From assembly GCF_011927785.1 (NCBI RefSeq), contig NZ_JAATJK010000001.1, positions 2,852,001-2,916,000 of the forward strand: a DNA stretch of 64,000 bases, in the 5' to 3' direction. Below are positions 35,220 through 43,957 of the stretch, in pieces (positions within the stretch are counted from its first letter, which is position 1; every line of letters starts with the position of its first letter). A program made the position numbers and the translations under genes. Under the pieces are notes generated by a model. That model ran no database searches and had not been told where the DNA came from. It saw nothing but the letters and a program-made list of their open reading frames with translations. This stretch comes from Micromonospora profundi (lineage in GTDB: Bacteria > Actinomycetota > Actinomycetes > Mycobacteriales > Micromonosporaceae).

Positions 35220-36797
35220 ATGACGTTCTCGCTGGACCTGCCTGCCGTACCGCCGGACCTGCTCGCGCTCGGCGAGCCCACACACGGCGAATCCGCCTTC
35301 CTCCAGATACGCAACGAGGTCTTCGCGTCGCTTGTCGAGCGCGGCTACCGGTCAATCGCACTGGAGAGCGACCGCGCGGCGGGGCTGACCGCCGACGACT
35401 TCGTCCGGGGCGACGCAGGCGTGACGCTCGACAGCGCGCTCGCCGAGGGGTTCAGCCACGGTTTCGGCTCGGCCCCGGCCAACCGTGACCTGCTGCTGTG
35501 GATGCGGGAGTGGAACACGGGCCGGCCGGCCTCCGAGCGCCTGACGTTCCACGGCTTCGACGCCCCGCTGGAGATGGACCACGCGCCGAGCCCGAGACGG
35601 CACCTCGCCCAGGTCTGTGACTATCTCGGCTCGGACCGGTTCGCCGAGATCGACGATCTGATCGGTGCCGACGCCCAGTGGAGCGACCCTGCCGCGATCT
35701 GGGAGCAGGGCAGGTCGATCGGGCGATCCGCCGATGCCCAGCGGCTGCGGGTGATCGCCGACGACCTGCTGACCGAGCTGCACCTGCGGGCAGCCCAGCG
35801 GCCCGAGGGTTGGCAGGCGGCGCGGGTGTGGGCGACAAGCACGCTCGCCCTGCTGCGCTACCACGCCGAGGCCGCCGCGCCGCTCCCGCAGGACGCCCGC
35901 TTCGCCCGCCTGGCACAGGTCCGGGACGCGCTGATGGCCGAGAACCTGCTCGCGATCCGGGAGGTTGAGGCTCACCGGGGGCCGACGCTTGTCTTCGCGC
36001 ACAACAGGCACCTCCAGCGTGACCCGGGCACGATGACAGTGGCCGGGACCGATCAGCAGTGGTTCGGTGCCGGCGCGATCGTCGGGGCGCTGCTCGGCGA
36101 CAGGTACGCGGTGATCGTCGGCAGCCTCGGCGCGAGCCCCACGCTGGGCATCGACGCGCCCCCCGCCTCGACGTACGAGGGCAAACTCCAGGACGGAACA
36201 GACCTTCCCCGGTACGTCCGCGCCGCCGACGTGGAGGCCGCCGAGAAGAGGTCGCACGACTACCGGTACTTCCCGCTCGACGCGGCCACGATCGCCCACG
36301 CGGACGGGGTGCTGCACATTCCGACAGGCGTCGACCCTGCCACGCTCGCCGACCGGATTCTCGCGTTGCCCGACGTCGAGCAGTTCGTCGCGACAGCCGA
36401 GAACGGCTCACCGGAAGGCGCGTGGGGCGACCGCTTCTTCTACGTCGGCCCGGACCGCCGCCAGCCGTTCGCCACGATCGTCGAGCACGACGTACCCGGC
36501 TTCGACGAAGCCTCGCAGCTCGACCGACCCGGCGTCTTCCGGCTCAACCTTGAGCTGGGCCGGGCCGAGTTCGAGCGGCTGTTCGGCTTCGCTCCCGGCG
36601 ACTTCGAGGCGCACCGCGACAGCTTCGACTTCGCCAGGCTGGACACCGTCGTGCCGCACCCCGGCTATGCGCTGCACGGTTTCGCAAGCATCGTCATGCC
36701 CGGCCCGCAGATGCTGCCCGAGATCGACCGACTGCTCACGGTGTCCCACGCCCGAGCCGTCGACAGGCACGAGCGCGCATCGCGCAGGGCGCGGTGA
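35220..36797 (+). CDS. Erythromycin esterase-family protein with C-terminal extension
   Basis: About 525 residues from the ATG at 35220. The N-terminal 400 residues match the erythromycin esterase (EreA/B) fold: LLALGEPTHGESAFLQIRNEVFASLVERGYRSIALESDR with the catalytic-type His and Glu, and later FAHNRHLQRDPG. These enzymes open macrolide lactones, but many family members have other roles. Residues about 400-525 (VEQFVATAENGSPEGAWGDRFFYVGPDRRQPFATI...) are an added domain not seen in EreA. It is divergent from a tandem-HTH MerR gene. Confidence 0.88.
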   Translation: MTFSLDLPAVPPDLLALGEPTHGESAFLQIRNEVFASLVERGYRSIALESDRAAGLTADDFVRGDAGVTLDSALAEGFSHGFGSAPANRDLLLWMREWNTGRPASERLTFHGFDAPLEMDHAPSPRRHLAQVCDYLGSDRFAEIDDLIGADAQWSDPAAIWEQGRSIGRSADAQRLRVIADDLLTELHLRAAQRPEGWQAARVWATSTLALLRYHAEAAAPLPQDARFARLAQVRDALMAENLLAIREVEAHRGPTLVFAHNRHLQRDPGTMTVAGTDQQWFGAGAIVGALLGDRYAVIVGSLGASPTLGIDAPPASTYEGKLQDGTDLPRYVRAADVEAAEKRSHDYRYFPLDAATIAHADGVLHIPTGVDPATLADRILALPDVEQFVATAENGSPEGAWGDRFFYVGPDRRQPFATIVEHDVPGFDEASQLDRPGVFRLNLELGRAEFERLFGFAPGDFEAHRDSFDFARLDTVVPHPGYALHGFASIVMPGPQMLPEIDRLLTVSHARAVDRHERASRRAR

Positions 36798-36806
36798 CGG
36801 CGCGGC

Positions 36807-37436
36807 TCACTCCGGCGGCCTGGCTCCCGACTGCTCGCTCACCATGTAGGCCGCGTACCAGTCGGGCCAGTCGTCGTCCCGCTGACCGGTGCGTTTCTCG
36901 TGCTCGCCGTGGGCGGCCGCCGCGCGCCGGAGCGCGCCCGCCAGGTCGCTCACCGAGCCGAACGACGTCAAGCCGCCCTCGACACGCCCCGGCAGCCTTG
37001 TCGTGATCTCCTGCATCAGCCAGGTGTTGCCGTCCGGGTCGCGGAACGAGGCCCGCGAGACGTAGCTGCGCCGCTCGGGATCGATTCCGTCGACCGGCCC
37101 GTCCGGCCCGACGTGGAAGATGCCGCCCACCTCGACGCCCGCGGCGACCAGTGCGTCGCGGGCGGCGGCGATGTCGGACACGACCAGGTACGCCACTGAC
37201 GAGCCGGGCACCGCCGCCGCGAGATCCGGGCCGAACTGCACCGAGCAGCCGCTGCCGTGCGGGGTGAACTGGACGACGCCCGACGGCGTGCGGTCGAGCC
37301 GCCATCCCAGGCGTTCGTAGAACGCCTTCGCGCGGTCGACATCCGACACCGGTACGACGAGCACCTCAAGCTTCGTGGCGATGCTCTCGACGCTCGCCAT
37401 CACGCTCACGTCTGCCTGGGCGGTCTTCGGGCACAT
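36807..37436 (-). CDS. VOC/glyoxalase-fold protein
   Basis: 209 residues from the ATG at 37436 (GGGGAGG upstream). Vicinal-oxygen-chelate fold: VLVVPVSDVDRAKAFYERLGWRLDRTPSGVVQFTPHGSGCSVQFG and RASFRDPDGNTWLMQEIT. The C-terminal 60 residues add a helical segment ending DDWPDWYAAYMVSEQSG, which resembles small domains fused to DinB- or VOC-type proteins. The ligand is unknown. Its stop lies 10 bp from the erythromycin esterase stop, tail to tail. Confidence 0.88.
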   Translation of the reverse strand: MCPKTAQADVSVMASVESIATKLEVLVVPVSDVDRAKAFYERLGWRLDRTPSGVVQFTPHGSGCSVQFGPDLAAAVPGSSVAYLVVSDIAAARDALVAAGVEVGGIFHVGPDGPVDGIDPERRSYVSRASFRDPDGNTWLMQEITTRLPGRVEGGLTSFGSVSDLAGALRRAAAAHGEHEKRTGQRDDDWPDWYAAYMVSEQSGARPPE

Positions 37437-37657
37437 CGCGGCCTCCCCTGGGTCGAGCAGCGGCGTACCCGGTAGGCGGTGTCGCATGCGCACCCCACGG
37501 CGGGCCGGGCCCGCCACGGCGGACCGGTCGCCGGGACGGAAACCGGCGGGCCGCCCACGGGACGGAGCGGGCGGGGCCCGGTCGCTTCGGGCCGTGGAAT
37601 CTTCGGAGCCGGCCCTCGACGGCGGCTACCCTGCCTATCGTTCAGTGAGGCGTGCGG

Positions 37658-38143
37658 TCACTCTTCGGGCCTCGCGTCGAGGTGCGTGCGAAGCGCCGCC
37701 GCTATCTCGCCCGCAGCGCGGAGCTGGTCCGGCGTGAGAGCGTCGACGAAGAGGTCACGCACGGCGCGCAGGTGCGGGACTGTTGCCCGGTGGAAGGCTT
37801 CCGCGCCGCTGGGCGTGAGACGCACCTCCGACCCTCGGGGAACGGTGGGGCACTCGCGGCGGCTGACGAGCCCGCGCCGTTCCATCCGGCCCAGGTGGTG
37901 GGAGAGCCGGCTCCGCTCCCACCCGACGTGGGACGCGAGTGCGGAGGAGCGCATCTGCTGGTCCGGCGCCTCACTCAGCGCGAGCAGTACGACGTAGTCG
38001 CCCGGTGACAGCGTGGACTCGACCTGGAGGCGTGACGTGAGCTGGGAGTTGAGCGCGGCGGTCGTCTCGACGAAGTTCCGCCAGATCCGTAGTTCGTCAG
38101 TGGTCGGTAGCTGGCGCCGCCGCTCGGGTGTGGCCTCCGTCAT
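37658..38143 (-). CDS. MarR-family transcriptional regulator
   Basis: 161 residues from the ATG at 38143 (GGGGGAG 4 nt upstream). Winged helix: STLSPGDYVVLLALSEAPDQQMRSSALASHVGWERSRLSHHLGRMERRGLVSRREC and the wing VPRGSEVRLTPSG. It is divergent from an LLM oxidoreductase gene. Two TTGACnnGTCAA palindromes (38158-38169 and 38188-38199) sit between, so it probably represses itself and the LLM gene until a ligand binds. Confidence 0.93.
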   Translation of the reverse strand: MTEATPERRRQLPTTDELRIWRNFVETTAALNSQLTSRLQVESTLSPGDYVVLLALSEAPDQQMRSSALASHVGWERSRLSHHLGRMERRGLVSRRECPTVPRGSEVRLTPSGAEAFHRATVPHLRAVRDLFVDALTPDQLRAAGEIAAALRTHLDARPEE

Positions 38144-38157
38144 CTGCTCCCCCGGAA

Positions 38158-38199
38158 TTGACGTGTCAATGGCAAAGTTAGCACCTGTTGACACGTCAA
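38158..38199. promoter_or_regulatory. Two MarR operator candidates, TTGACnnGTCAA
   Basis: TTGACGTGTCAA (38158-38169) and TTGACACGTCAA (38188-38199) are each palindromic and are reverse complements of each other; centres are 30 bp apart. They lie in the 98-bp gap between divergent genes and include TTGACA/TTGACG -35-like sequences. Confidence 0.82.
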
Positions 38200-38241
38200 C
38201 CAGGGAGTCGACAACGGCTCCGCCGAAGGGAGAGTTCACAG

Positions 38242-39273
38242 ATGTCTGACCTCGAATTCGGGCTCGACACCTTCGGCGACGTACCGGAGGACGATTCCGG
38301 CAAGCCGCTCTCGCACGCCGCCGCCATCCGGCAGGTCGTCGACGAGGCGGTGCTTGCGGACGAGTTGGGCGTCGACGTCATCGCTCTCGGCGAGCACCAC
38401 CGGCCGGAATACTCGGTGTCGACACCGGAGACCGTGCTGGCCGGCATCGCCACCCGTACCTCGCGTATCCGGCTCGCCTCCGGCGTGACGGTGCTGAGTT
38501 CGGACGACCCCGTCCGGGTGTTCCAGCGGTTCGCCACCGTCGACGCGCTGTCGAACGGCCGGGCCGAGGTCATCCTGGGCCGGGGCTCGTTCACCGAGTC
38601 CTTTCCCCTCTTCGGCTACGACCTGCGCGACTACGACACGCTGTTCGAGGAGAAGATCGAGCTGTTCGTGAAGCTCCTGGACGAGAAGCCGGTCACCTGG
38701 AGCGGCACCCTGCGTGCCCCACTGGACAACGCCGACGTCTACCCGAAGACGGAGTCGGGCCGCCTGAGCACCTGGGTCGGCGTGGGCGGGTCGCCGCAGT
38801 CGGTGGTGCGTACCGCCCGCTACGGTCTGCCGCTGATGCTCGCCATCATCGGCGGCTCGCCCGAACGCTTCGCGCCCTACACCGACCTCTACCGCCGGGC
38901 GGCGGAGCAACTCGGCACGACCGCGCACCCGGTCGGGATGCACTCGCCGGGCTTCATCGCCGACACCGACGAAGAGGCCAAGGAGCTGTACTGGCCGCAC
39001 TACCGGGTCATGCGCAACCGGATCGGCGCGCTGCGCGGCTGGCCGCCGATCCGCCGCGCCGAGTTCGACGCCGAGGTGGAACACGGCTCCCTCTACATCG
39101 GCTCGCCGCAGACAGTGGCCCGCCGGGTGGCCGCTGCGATCCGCGGCCTCGGCGTGGGCCGGTTCGACCTGATCTACACGGCGGGAGCGCAGCCGGTGAG
39201 CGCCCGGATGCGGGCCGTCGAACTGTACGGCTCGACGGTGATCCCCATGGTCCGCGACATCCTGGCCAGCTGA
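38242..39273 (+). CDS. LLM-class flavin/F420 oxidoreductase
   Basis: 343 residues from the ATG at 38242 (GAAGGGAGAG upstream). Luciferase-like barrel: [13 protein letters not shown] at the N-terminus, [32 protein letters not shown] and [21 protein letters not shown], typical of the alkanal monooxygenase-like subgroup. It is followed after 32 bp by an F420:NADP oxidoreductase-like gene, which supports F420 as its cofactor (inference). Controlled by the divergent MarR gene. Confidence 0.92.
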   Translation: MSDLEFGLDTFGDVPEDDSGKPLSHAAAIRQVVDEAVLADELGVDVIALGEHHRPEYSVSTPETVLAGIATRTSRIRLASGVTVLSSDDPVRVFQRFATVDALSNGRAEVILGRGSFTESFPLFGYDLRDYDTLFEEKIELFVKLLDEKPVTWSGTLRAPLDNADVYPKTESGRLSTWVGVGGSPQSVVRTARYGLPLMLAIIGGSPERFAPYTDLYRRAAEQLGTTAHPVGMHSPGFIADTDEEAKELYWPHYRVMRNRIGALRGWPPIRRAEFDAEVEHGSLYIGSPQTVARRVAAAIRGLGVGRFDLIYTAGAQPVSARMRAVELYGSTVIPMVRDILAS

Positions 39274-39305
39274 TCCGCCCGCTCGACGGCACAACGGAGG
39301 ACGAC

Positions 39306-39992
39306 ATGCACGACAACGGCCAGACCCTCGCTGTGCTCGGCGCCGGCAAGGTGGGCACGGTGATCGCCCGGCTCGCCCTCGCCGCCGGCTACCGGGTGCT
39401 CATCGCCGGCTCCGGCGACCCGGAGAAGATCGCCCTCACCGTCGAGGTGCTGACGCCCGGAGCGGTCGCCACCACAGCCGTCGACGCGGCGGCCGCCGCC
39501 GACCTGGTCGTCCTCGCCCTCCCGCTTGGCAAGTACCGCGCCCTTCCCGTCGAGGCGCTGCGAGGCAAGCTCGTGGTCGACGCCATGAACTACTGGTGGG
39601 AGGTCGACGGCATCCGTGACGACCTCACCGACCCGGGCACCTCGTCCAGCGAGACCGTCCAGGCGTTCCTGTCCGGCTCGCGGCTCGTCAAGGCGTTCAA
39701 CCACATGGGCTACCACGACCTGGAGGAGGGGGCGCGGCCGGCGGGAGCGGCCGACCGCAAGGCCATCGCCATCGCCGGCGACGACGCCGCCGACCTCACC
39801 ACGGTCGCCTCCCTCGTGGACACGCTGGGCTTCGACCCGGTCGTCGCTGGTGGCCTCGCCGAGGGCGTACGCCTCGAACCGGGTAGCGAACTGTTCGGCG
39901 CCAACGTGAGCGCCGACGAGATACGCGCCATGCTCGACCGCTTCCCCGAGTCGGAACGGGGACGGATCATCGCGGAGGCGCGGGCGCGCTGA
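39306..39992 (+). CDS. NADPH-dependent F420 reductase-like protein
   Basis: 228 residues, GGAGG before the ATG. The N-terminal Rossmann fold reads [30 protein letters not shown], followed by [15 protein letters not shown] and [28 protein letters not shown], as in Fno/COG2085 proteins that exchange hydride between NADPH and F420. It is the second gene of the MarR-controlled unit, well placed to supply reduced F420 to the LLM enzyme beside it. Confidence 0.88.
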   Translation: MHDNGQTLAVLGAGKVGTVIARLALAAGYRVLIAGSGDPEKIALTVEVLTPGAVATTAVDAAAAADLVVLALPLGKYRALPVEALRGKLVVDAMNYWWEVDGIRDDLTDPGTSSSETVQAFLSGSRLVKAFNHMGYHDLEEGARPAGAADRKAIAIAGDDAADLTTVASLVDTLGFDPVVAGGLAEGVRLEPGSELFGANVSADEIRAMLDRFPESERGRIIAEARAR

Positions 39993-40055
39993 GCGCCGTC
40001 CTCCATCGCCTGAGCGCGCTCGGCCAGCGGCCGTCCCGGCTCGGCGCGGGCGGCG

Positions 40056-40757
40056 TTACGACGTCCAGCCCTGTCGGTGCAGCCGTTCGATGCCGTCCAG
40101 CAGCAGGTCCAGCGCGAACTCGAACTCGAACTGGTCGTCGCAGCCCTGCCCGACGACCGACCCGTCGTCGTGCGACGCCGCTGTGGCGATCTCCGCGAGG
40201 TGCGGGAAGCGGGCCGCGACCTCCGGCGGCAGGGCTGCTGACGGTGCTGGCTCGATCGCGCCGGACCGGCCGGCACGCCGGGAGTCGTCGAACAACTCCT
40301 GGCTGAAGCCGAGGATGCGGCTGCCCATCGCGTGCATGACGTGGTGGGTGAGGTCGGCGGAGAACCCGCCGGCCCGGAACGTGCCGACCATCGAGTCGAG
40401 GTACGCGAGGATTGCAGGCGTCGCCATGTTGCGCGTGTCGATGGCGAGCGGCGCCCAGGGGTGGCGCAGCAGCGCCTGCCGCGCGGACAGAATGCGCCCC
40501 CGGACCGTCTGCTTCCATTCGGCGTCGGGCGTCGGCGGGTCGATCTCGGCGACTACCACGTCGATCATGCCGTCGAGCAGCTCGTCCTTGTTGGCCACGT
40601 GCTTGTAGAGGGCCATCGGCACGACGCCGAGATCCTTGGCGAGGTTGCGCATGCTCAGGGACTCGATGCCGGCCTCGTCGGCGAGCGCGACGGCGGCGCG
40701 CAGGATGCGATCCCTGCTCAGCGGCGTCCGGCGCAGCGTCTCCACCTGCTCAGCCAT
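40056..40757 (-). CDS. TetR-family regulator (TetR_C type)
   Basis: 233 residues from the ATG at 40757 (GAGG upstream). HTH: LSRDRILRAAVALADEAGIESLSMRNLAKDLGVVPMALYKHVANKDELLDGMID, the form of the Tn10 TetR-like C-terminal group. It is divergent from a zinc-free quinone-oxidoreductase-type gene. Two identical-core palindromes in the 114-bp gap (40806-40822 and 40840-40856) are likely its operators. Confidence 0.93.
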   Translation of the reverse strand: MAEQVETLRRTPLSRDRILRAAVALADEAGIESLSMRNLAKDLGVVPMALYKHVANKDELLDGMIDVVVAEIDPPTPDAEWKQTVRGRILSARQALLRHPWAPLAIDTRNMATPAILAYLDSMVGTFRAGGFSADLTHHVMHAMGSRILGFSQELFDDSRRAGRSGAIEPAPSAALPPEVAARFPHLAEIATAASHDDGSVVGQGCDDQFEFEFALDLLLDGIERLHRQGWTS

Positions 40758-40805
40758 CTCGGTCCTCGTCTTCCGGCAGCGGTAGAAACCATAACCGCAT
40801 TGACT

Positions 40806-40856
40806 GGTGTACGGCGTACACCTAGAGTGTTTCCCAGGAGGTGTACGCCGTACACC
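40806..40856. promoter_or_regulatory. Two 17-bp TetR operator candidates
   Basis: GGTGTACGGCGTACACC (40806-40822) and GGTGTACGCCGTACACC (40840-40856) are perfect palindromes apart from the central base and are reverse complements of each other. Centres are 34 bp apart. The second ends 15 bp before the dehydrogenase ATG, so binding would block the promoter or translation start. Confidence 0.88.
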
Positions 40857-40871
40857 TGGAAGGAGGCGGAG

Positions 40872-41855
40872 ATGAAGGCGATCGTCCAGGACCGGTACGG
40901 CCCCCCGGAGACACTCCGGCTCGCGGACGTCGACACACCGGTGCCCGCCCCCGACGAGGTGCTCGTGCGGGTCGAGGCCGCAGCGCTCAACGCGTACGAC
41001 TGGCACGCCATGCGGGGCGAACCACTGATGGCACGGCTGGCAATGGGCCGGTCACGGCCCCGGGCGCGCATCCGTGGGCGCGACTTCGCAGGCCGGGTCG
41101 AGGCGGTTGGCGCCAACGTCCGGCAGTTCAGCCCCGGCGACGCCGTCTTCGGTGACCTCGGCGACGCCAACGGCGCCTTCGCCGAGTACGTGTGCGTGCC
41201 CGCGAACGTCGTCGCACCGGTCCCCGCGAACCTCACGCCGCAACAGGCCGCCGCGCTGCCGTTGGCAGGCGTCACAGCGCTCATGGGGTTGTCCGATGTG
41301 GGACGTGTCGAGCCCGGCCACCGCGTCCTCGTCAACGGAGCCTCCGGGGGCGTCGGCACCCTGGCCGTCCAACTGGCCAAGGCGCTCGGCGCGACGGTGA
41401 CAGGGGTGTGCAGCACCCGCAACGTCGACCTGGTCCGCAGCCTCGGCGCCGACCACGTCGTCGACTACACCCGCGACGACTTCACAAGGGACGGTCGCCG
41501 GTACGACGTCGTGCTCGACCTGGTCGGCAACCGTTCACTCAGTGCTCTGCGGCGGGCGCTGACAGCGACCGGGACGCTTGTGCTCTCCGGCGGAGGCGTG
41601 TACCGCGGCAGCAGCCTCCTCGGGCCGGTCTGGCTCCTCGCCCGTGGACGACTGCTGGCACCGTTCGTGCGGCAGCGCATCGTCACCCTCGCCACGACGC
41701 CCAGCCGGCAGCACCTCGACACGCTTTGCGCCCACGCCGAGGCCGGCCGCCTCACGGCTGTCGTCGACCGGACCTATCAGCTCCACGAGGTGCCCGACGC
41801 CATCCGGTACCTCGAAGGCGAACACGCCCGCGCCAAGGTGGTCATCACCGTCTGA
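40872..41855 (+). CDS. Zinc-free MDR oxidoreductase (quinone oxidoreductase-like)
   Basis: 327 residues, GGAGG before the ATG. Medium-chain dehydrogenase fold without zinc ligands: MKAIVQDRYGPPETLRLADVDTPVPAPDEVLVRV, RGRDFAGRVEAVGANVRQFSPGDAVFGD, nucleotide loop VNGASGGVGTLAVQLAKALGA. Members reduce quinones or enones with NADPH. It is probably induced when the divergent TetR protein releases its two operators. The stop overlaps the convergent gene by 11 bp. Confidence 0.93.
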   Translation: MKAIVQDRYGPPETLRLADVDTPVPAPDEVLVRVEAAALNAYDWHAMRGEPLMARLAMGRSRPRARIRGRDFAGRVEAVGANVRQFSPGDAVFGDLGDANGAFAEYVCVPANVVAPVPANLTPQQAAALPLAGVTALMGLSDVGRVEPGHRVLVNGASGGVGTLAVQLAKALGATVTGVCSTRNVDLVRSLGADHVVDYTRDDFTRDGRRYDVVLDLVGNRSLSALRRALTATGTLVLSGGGVYRGSSLLGPVWLLARGRLLAPFVRQRIVTLATTPSRQHLDTLCAHAEAGRLTAVVDRTYQLHEVPDAIRYLEGEHARAKVVITV

Positions 41856-42777
41856 CACCCCGGTGGCGCCCCCGACCAGCCGATGCCCGTCGCCGGTCCG
41901 GTGTGCCCGCGACGGAAGTGCCGGTCGGCGTGGCGCTGGACGTGGCGGACGCGCGAGGTCGGCCCGGGAGGCTGAACAACAACAGGACGAGCAGCGCCGC
42001 CGGCACCACGAGCAGACCCCACGGGTGTCGGGCGGTGGCCACCACGAAGGGCAGCGGCCCGCTGGCGGGTTCGATCAGGCCGTGCACCTCGTACCGGCCG
42101 AGCGTCGTCGCGCTCAGCGGCACTCGGACGACGTACTCACGGCTCTGCCCGCCGGGGATGGTGCCTACGGGCGGGGCGGCCACCATCGTGTGCACCTGCC
42201 CGGGGCTGCCGGCGAGCAGCGTGATCGGCGGCTCGACGACGTCGACGGGGCCCGGGTTGTGCAGGGTGATCCGCACTGTCAGTTCGCCAGGGAGACCGAA
42301 CCAGCCGGCCACCCCGGACTCGTCCACAGCGTGCACACCGGCGAGTGCCAACTCCGGCGGCGACCCGGCCGTGCTGGCGACCGGCGCGGACACCCCTGTC
42401 AACGGCAGTGCCACTGAGGCGGTGGTCACGCCGCTCGGGGTCTGGACGCGCAGCCGGCAGGGGCAGGCGACCGGCGGCGCGGCGAGCAGCACCGGCATCC
42501 GGGCGTTGCCGGTGGCGGGCACCTGGCCGCCGCTGGCCCGGTCCGTCGCGCAGTCGAGTGCGCCCCGCCGGCCGTCGTTGCCGCAGACCTCCACCTGGAC
42601 CACGCCGGCCGGCCACCCGTCCAGTGCGACAAGCACGCGATCCCCCACCCGGAAGGTCCCGGCGGGCAGCGCCACGCGGGGTTGTCCGTCCGGCGGCCGG
42701 TCGGTGCTGGGAGCCGGCCCGGCGGATGCCAGCAGGGCGGCGACGACGGAGACAGCGAGCAGGACGAAACGGCTCAC
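41845..42777 (-). CDS. Surface protein of the heme locus, neocarzinostatin-like with C-terminal anchor
   Basis: 310 residues from the GTG at 42777, which overlaps the TGA of the preceding gene. Signal peptide FVLLAVSVVAALLASAGPA. Residues about 35-135 (FRVGDRVLVALDGWPAGVVQVEVCGND, LDCATDRASGG, CPCRLRVQTPSG) resemble the small beta-sandwich of neocarzinostatin-type proteins. An Ig-like part (LTVRITLHNPGPVDVVEPPITLLAG) follows, then a C-terminal helix (WGLLVVPAALLVLLLFSL) and a basic tail. It is third in an operon of exported proteins divergent from the heme importer; a surface accessory role is inferred. Confidence 0.78.
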   Translation of the reverse strand: MSRFVLLAVSVVAALLASAGPAPSTDRPPDGQPRVALPAGTFRVGDRVLVALDGWPAGVVQVEVCGNDGRRGALDCATDRASGGQVPATGNARMPVLLAAPPVACPCRLRVQTPSGVTTASVALPLTGVSAPVASTAGSPPELALAGVHAVDESGVAGWFGLPGELTVRITLHNPGPVDVVEPPITLLAGSPGQVHTMVAAPPVGTIPGGQSREYVVRVPLSATTLGRYEVHGLIEPASGPLPFVVATARHPWGLLVVPAALLVLLLFSLPGRPRASATSSATPTGTSVAGTPDRRRASAGRGRHRGVRR

Positions 42778-43871
42778 GGCGTGCCGCTGAGCGGTTCGGG
42801 GCCGGGCGCGGTCGCGCTCGCGGCCCGCGACGCGGTGGCCACCGGCGTCGGTCGCGCGCCGGAGCGACGACGCCACGGCCGCCACCGCCGTACGCCGAAC
42901 CAGCCGGCCGCCCCGGCGAGCAGGGCGATGAGCAGCCACGGGGGCGCCCAGACACCCGCCGAGCGGAGCACTGGAGGCAGCGCGGTGTCGGTGGTGGTCG
43001 CAGCGAGGTCCACAGTTGCGGCAAGTCGCAGCGCCGGTGGCACACCGGTGATCCGTTCGGTCACGGCGAAGGTGGCGCCGGGCAGGAGTTCCGGAAGGTC
43101 CACCGGGGCGGTCCGGGCGAGTTCCCAGCCGAAGGGCCCGTCGACGACGACCGAGCCCGTTCCGCCGACCCGAACATTGCCGGTGTTACGCAGCAGGTAG
43201 CTGACCGTCAGGTCGCCGCCGCCGAAAGGGTTGACGGGGTTGTCGTACTCCATCGTGACCGACTCGACGGCGACGGCGGGTCGCACCTCCCCGGGCACCC
43301 GCAGGTAGACCCGGGCGGCGAGCCGCTGGTCCATCCGGACCTGCTGGCCGTCGGCGGAGGTGCCGGTCTGCCGCAGGGCGGCGATCATCCCTCCGGCGTG
43401 GTCGCCCGGGGTGGCGTTCTTCGGCACGGTGAGTCGGAACGGGATGTCGGCCCGCTTGCCGGGCGGCACCGTCCAGCGTCGTCGCTCCAGGTGCATCCAG
43501 GAGCCCACGTCCACGGCGGCCCGGTCGGCGGGGAGCAGGGCGAACGCGCCGTCGGTAGTGGTGTGGGCGTCGGTGGCGTACACGTCGAAGGTGAGCGGTC
43601 GGTCGCTCAGGTTTGTGACTCCGAGGTGGTCGGTGAGCGTGCTGCCGGGCGCGAGGTCGTAGATGAAGTAGTTGCGTCCGGTGGGCCCGTCGGGGCTGGA
43701 CGGCTGTACCGCCCATCGCGCTACCGAACCGCCGGCGGCTGGAGTCGGATTCGGTACGGAGGCGAGCGGCGGCGTGGCCGGTGCGGCGGCGGCGAGCGAG
43801 GCCGGGACTGTCGCGGCCAGCACGGCGACGAGCGCGGCGCAGGCCCGGGAGGCGGCGGTGACGAGGTGCAT
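42774..43871 (-). CDS. DUF916-like WxL-interacting surface protein
   Basis: 365 residues. Signal peptide ends LAAAAPA. The mature N-terminal domain (WAVQPSSPDGPTGRNYFIYDLAPGSTLTDHLGVTNLSDRPLTFDVYATDA) has the pattern of the DUF916/WxL peptidoglycan-binding domain: Ig-like strands ending in asserted R-x-Y-F. A second Ig-like domain (VESVTMEYDNPVNPFGGGDLTVSYLLRNTGNVRVGG) resembles the WxL-host-binding module. A C-terminal helix (WLLIALLAGAAGWFGV) and a basic Arg-rich tail anchor it. In Firmicutes such proteins tether WxL proteins to the wall; the neighbour at 43958 carries a WxL-like domain. Confidence 0.82.
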   Translation of the reverse strand: MHLVTAASRACAALVAVLAATVPASLAAAAPATPPLASVPNPTPAAGGSVARWAVQPSSPDGPTGRNYFIYDLAPGSTLTDHLGVTNLSDRPLTFDVYATDAHTTTDGAFALLPADRAAVDVGSWMHLERRRWTVPPGKRADIPFRLTVPKNATPGDHAGGMIAALRQTGTSADGQQVRMDQRLAARVYLRVPGEVRPAVAVESVTMEYDNPVNPFGGGDLTVSYLLRNTGNVRVGGTGSVVVDGPFGWELARTAPVDLPELLPGATFAVTERITGVPPALRLAATVDLAATTTDTALPPVLRSAGVWAPPWLLIALLAGAAGWFGVRRWRPWRRRSGARPTPVATASRAASATAPGPEPLSGTP

Positions 43872-43957
43872 GGGTGCGGCTCCGGGTGCTTTCACAGGCG
43901 CGTCGGACCGGTGGGGCGGGACGGGGAGGTCCCACCCCGCCGGTTGTCGACGCCGAC

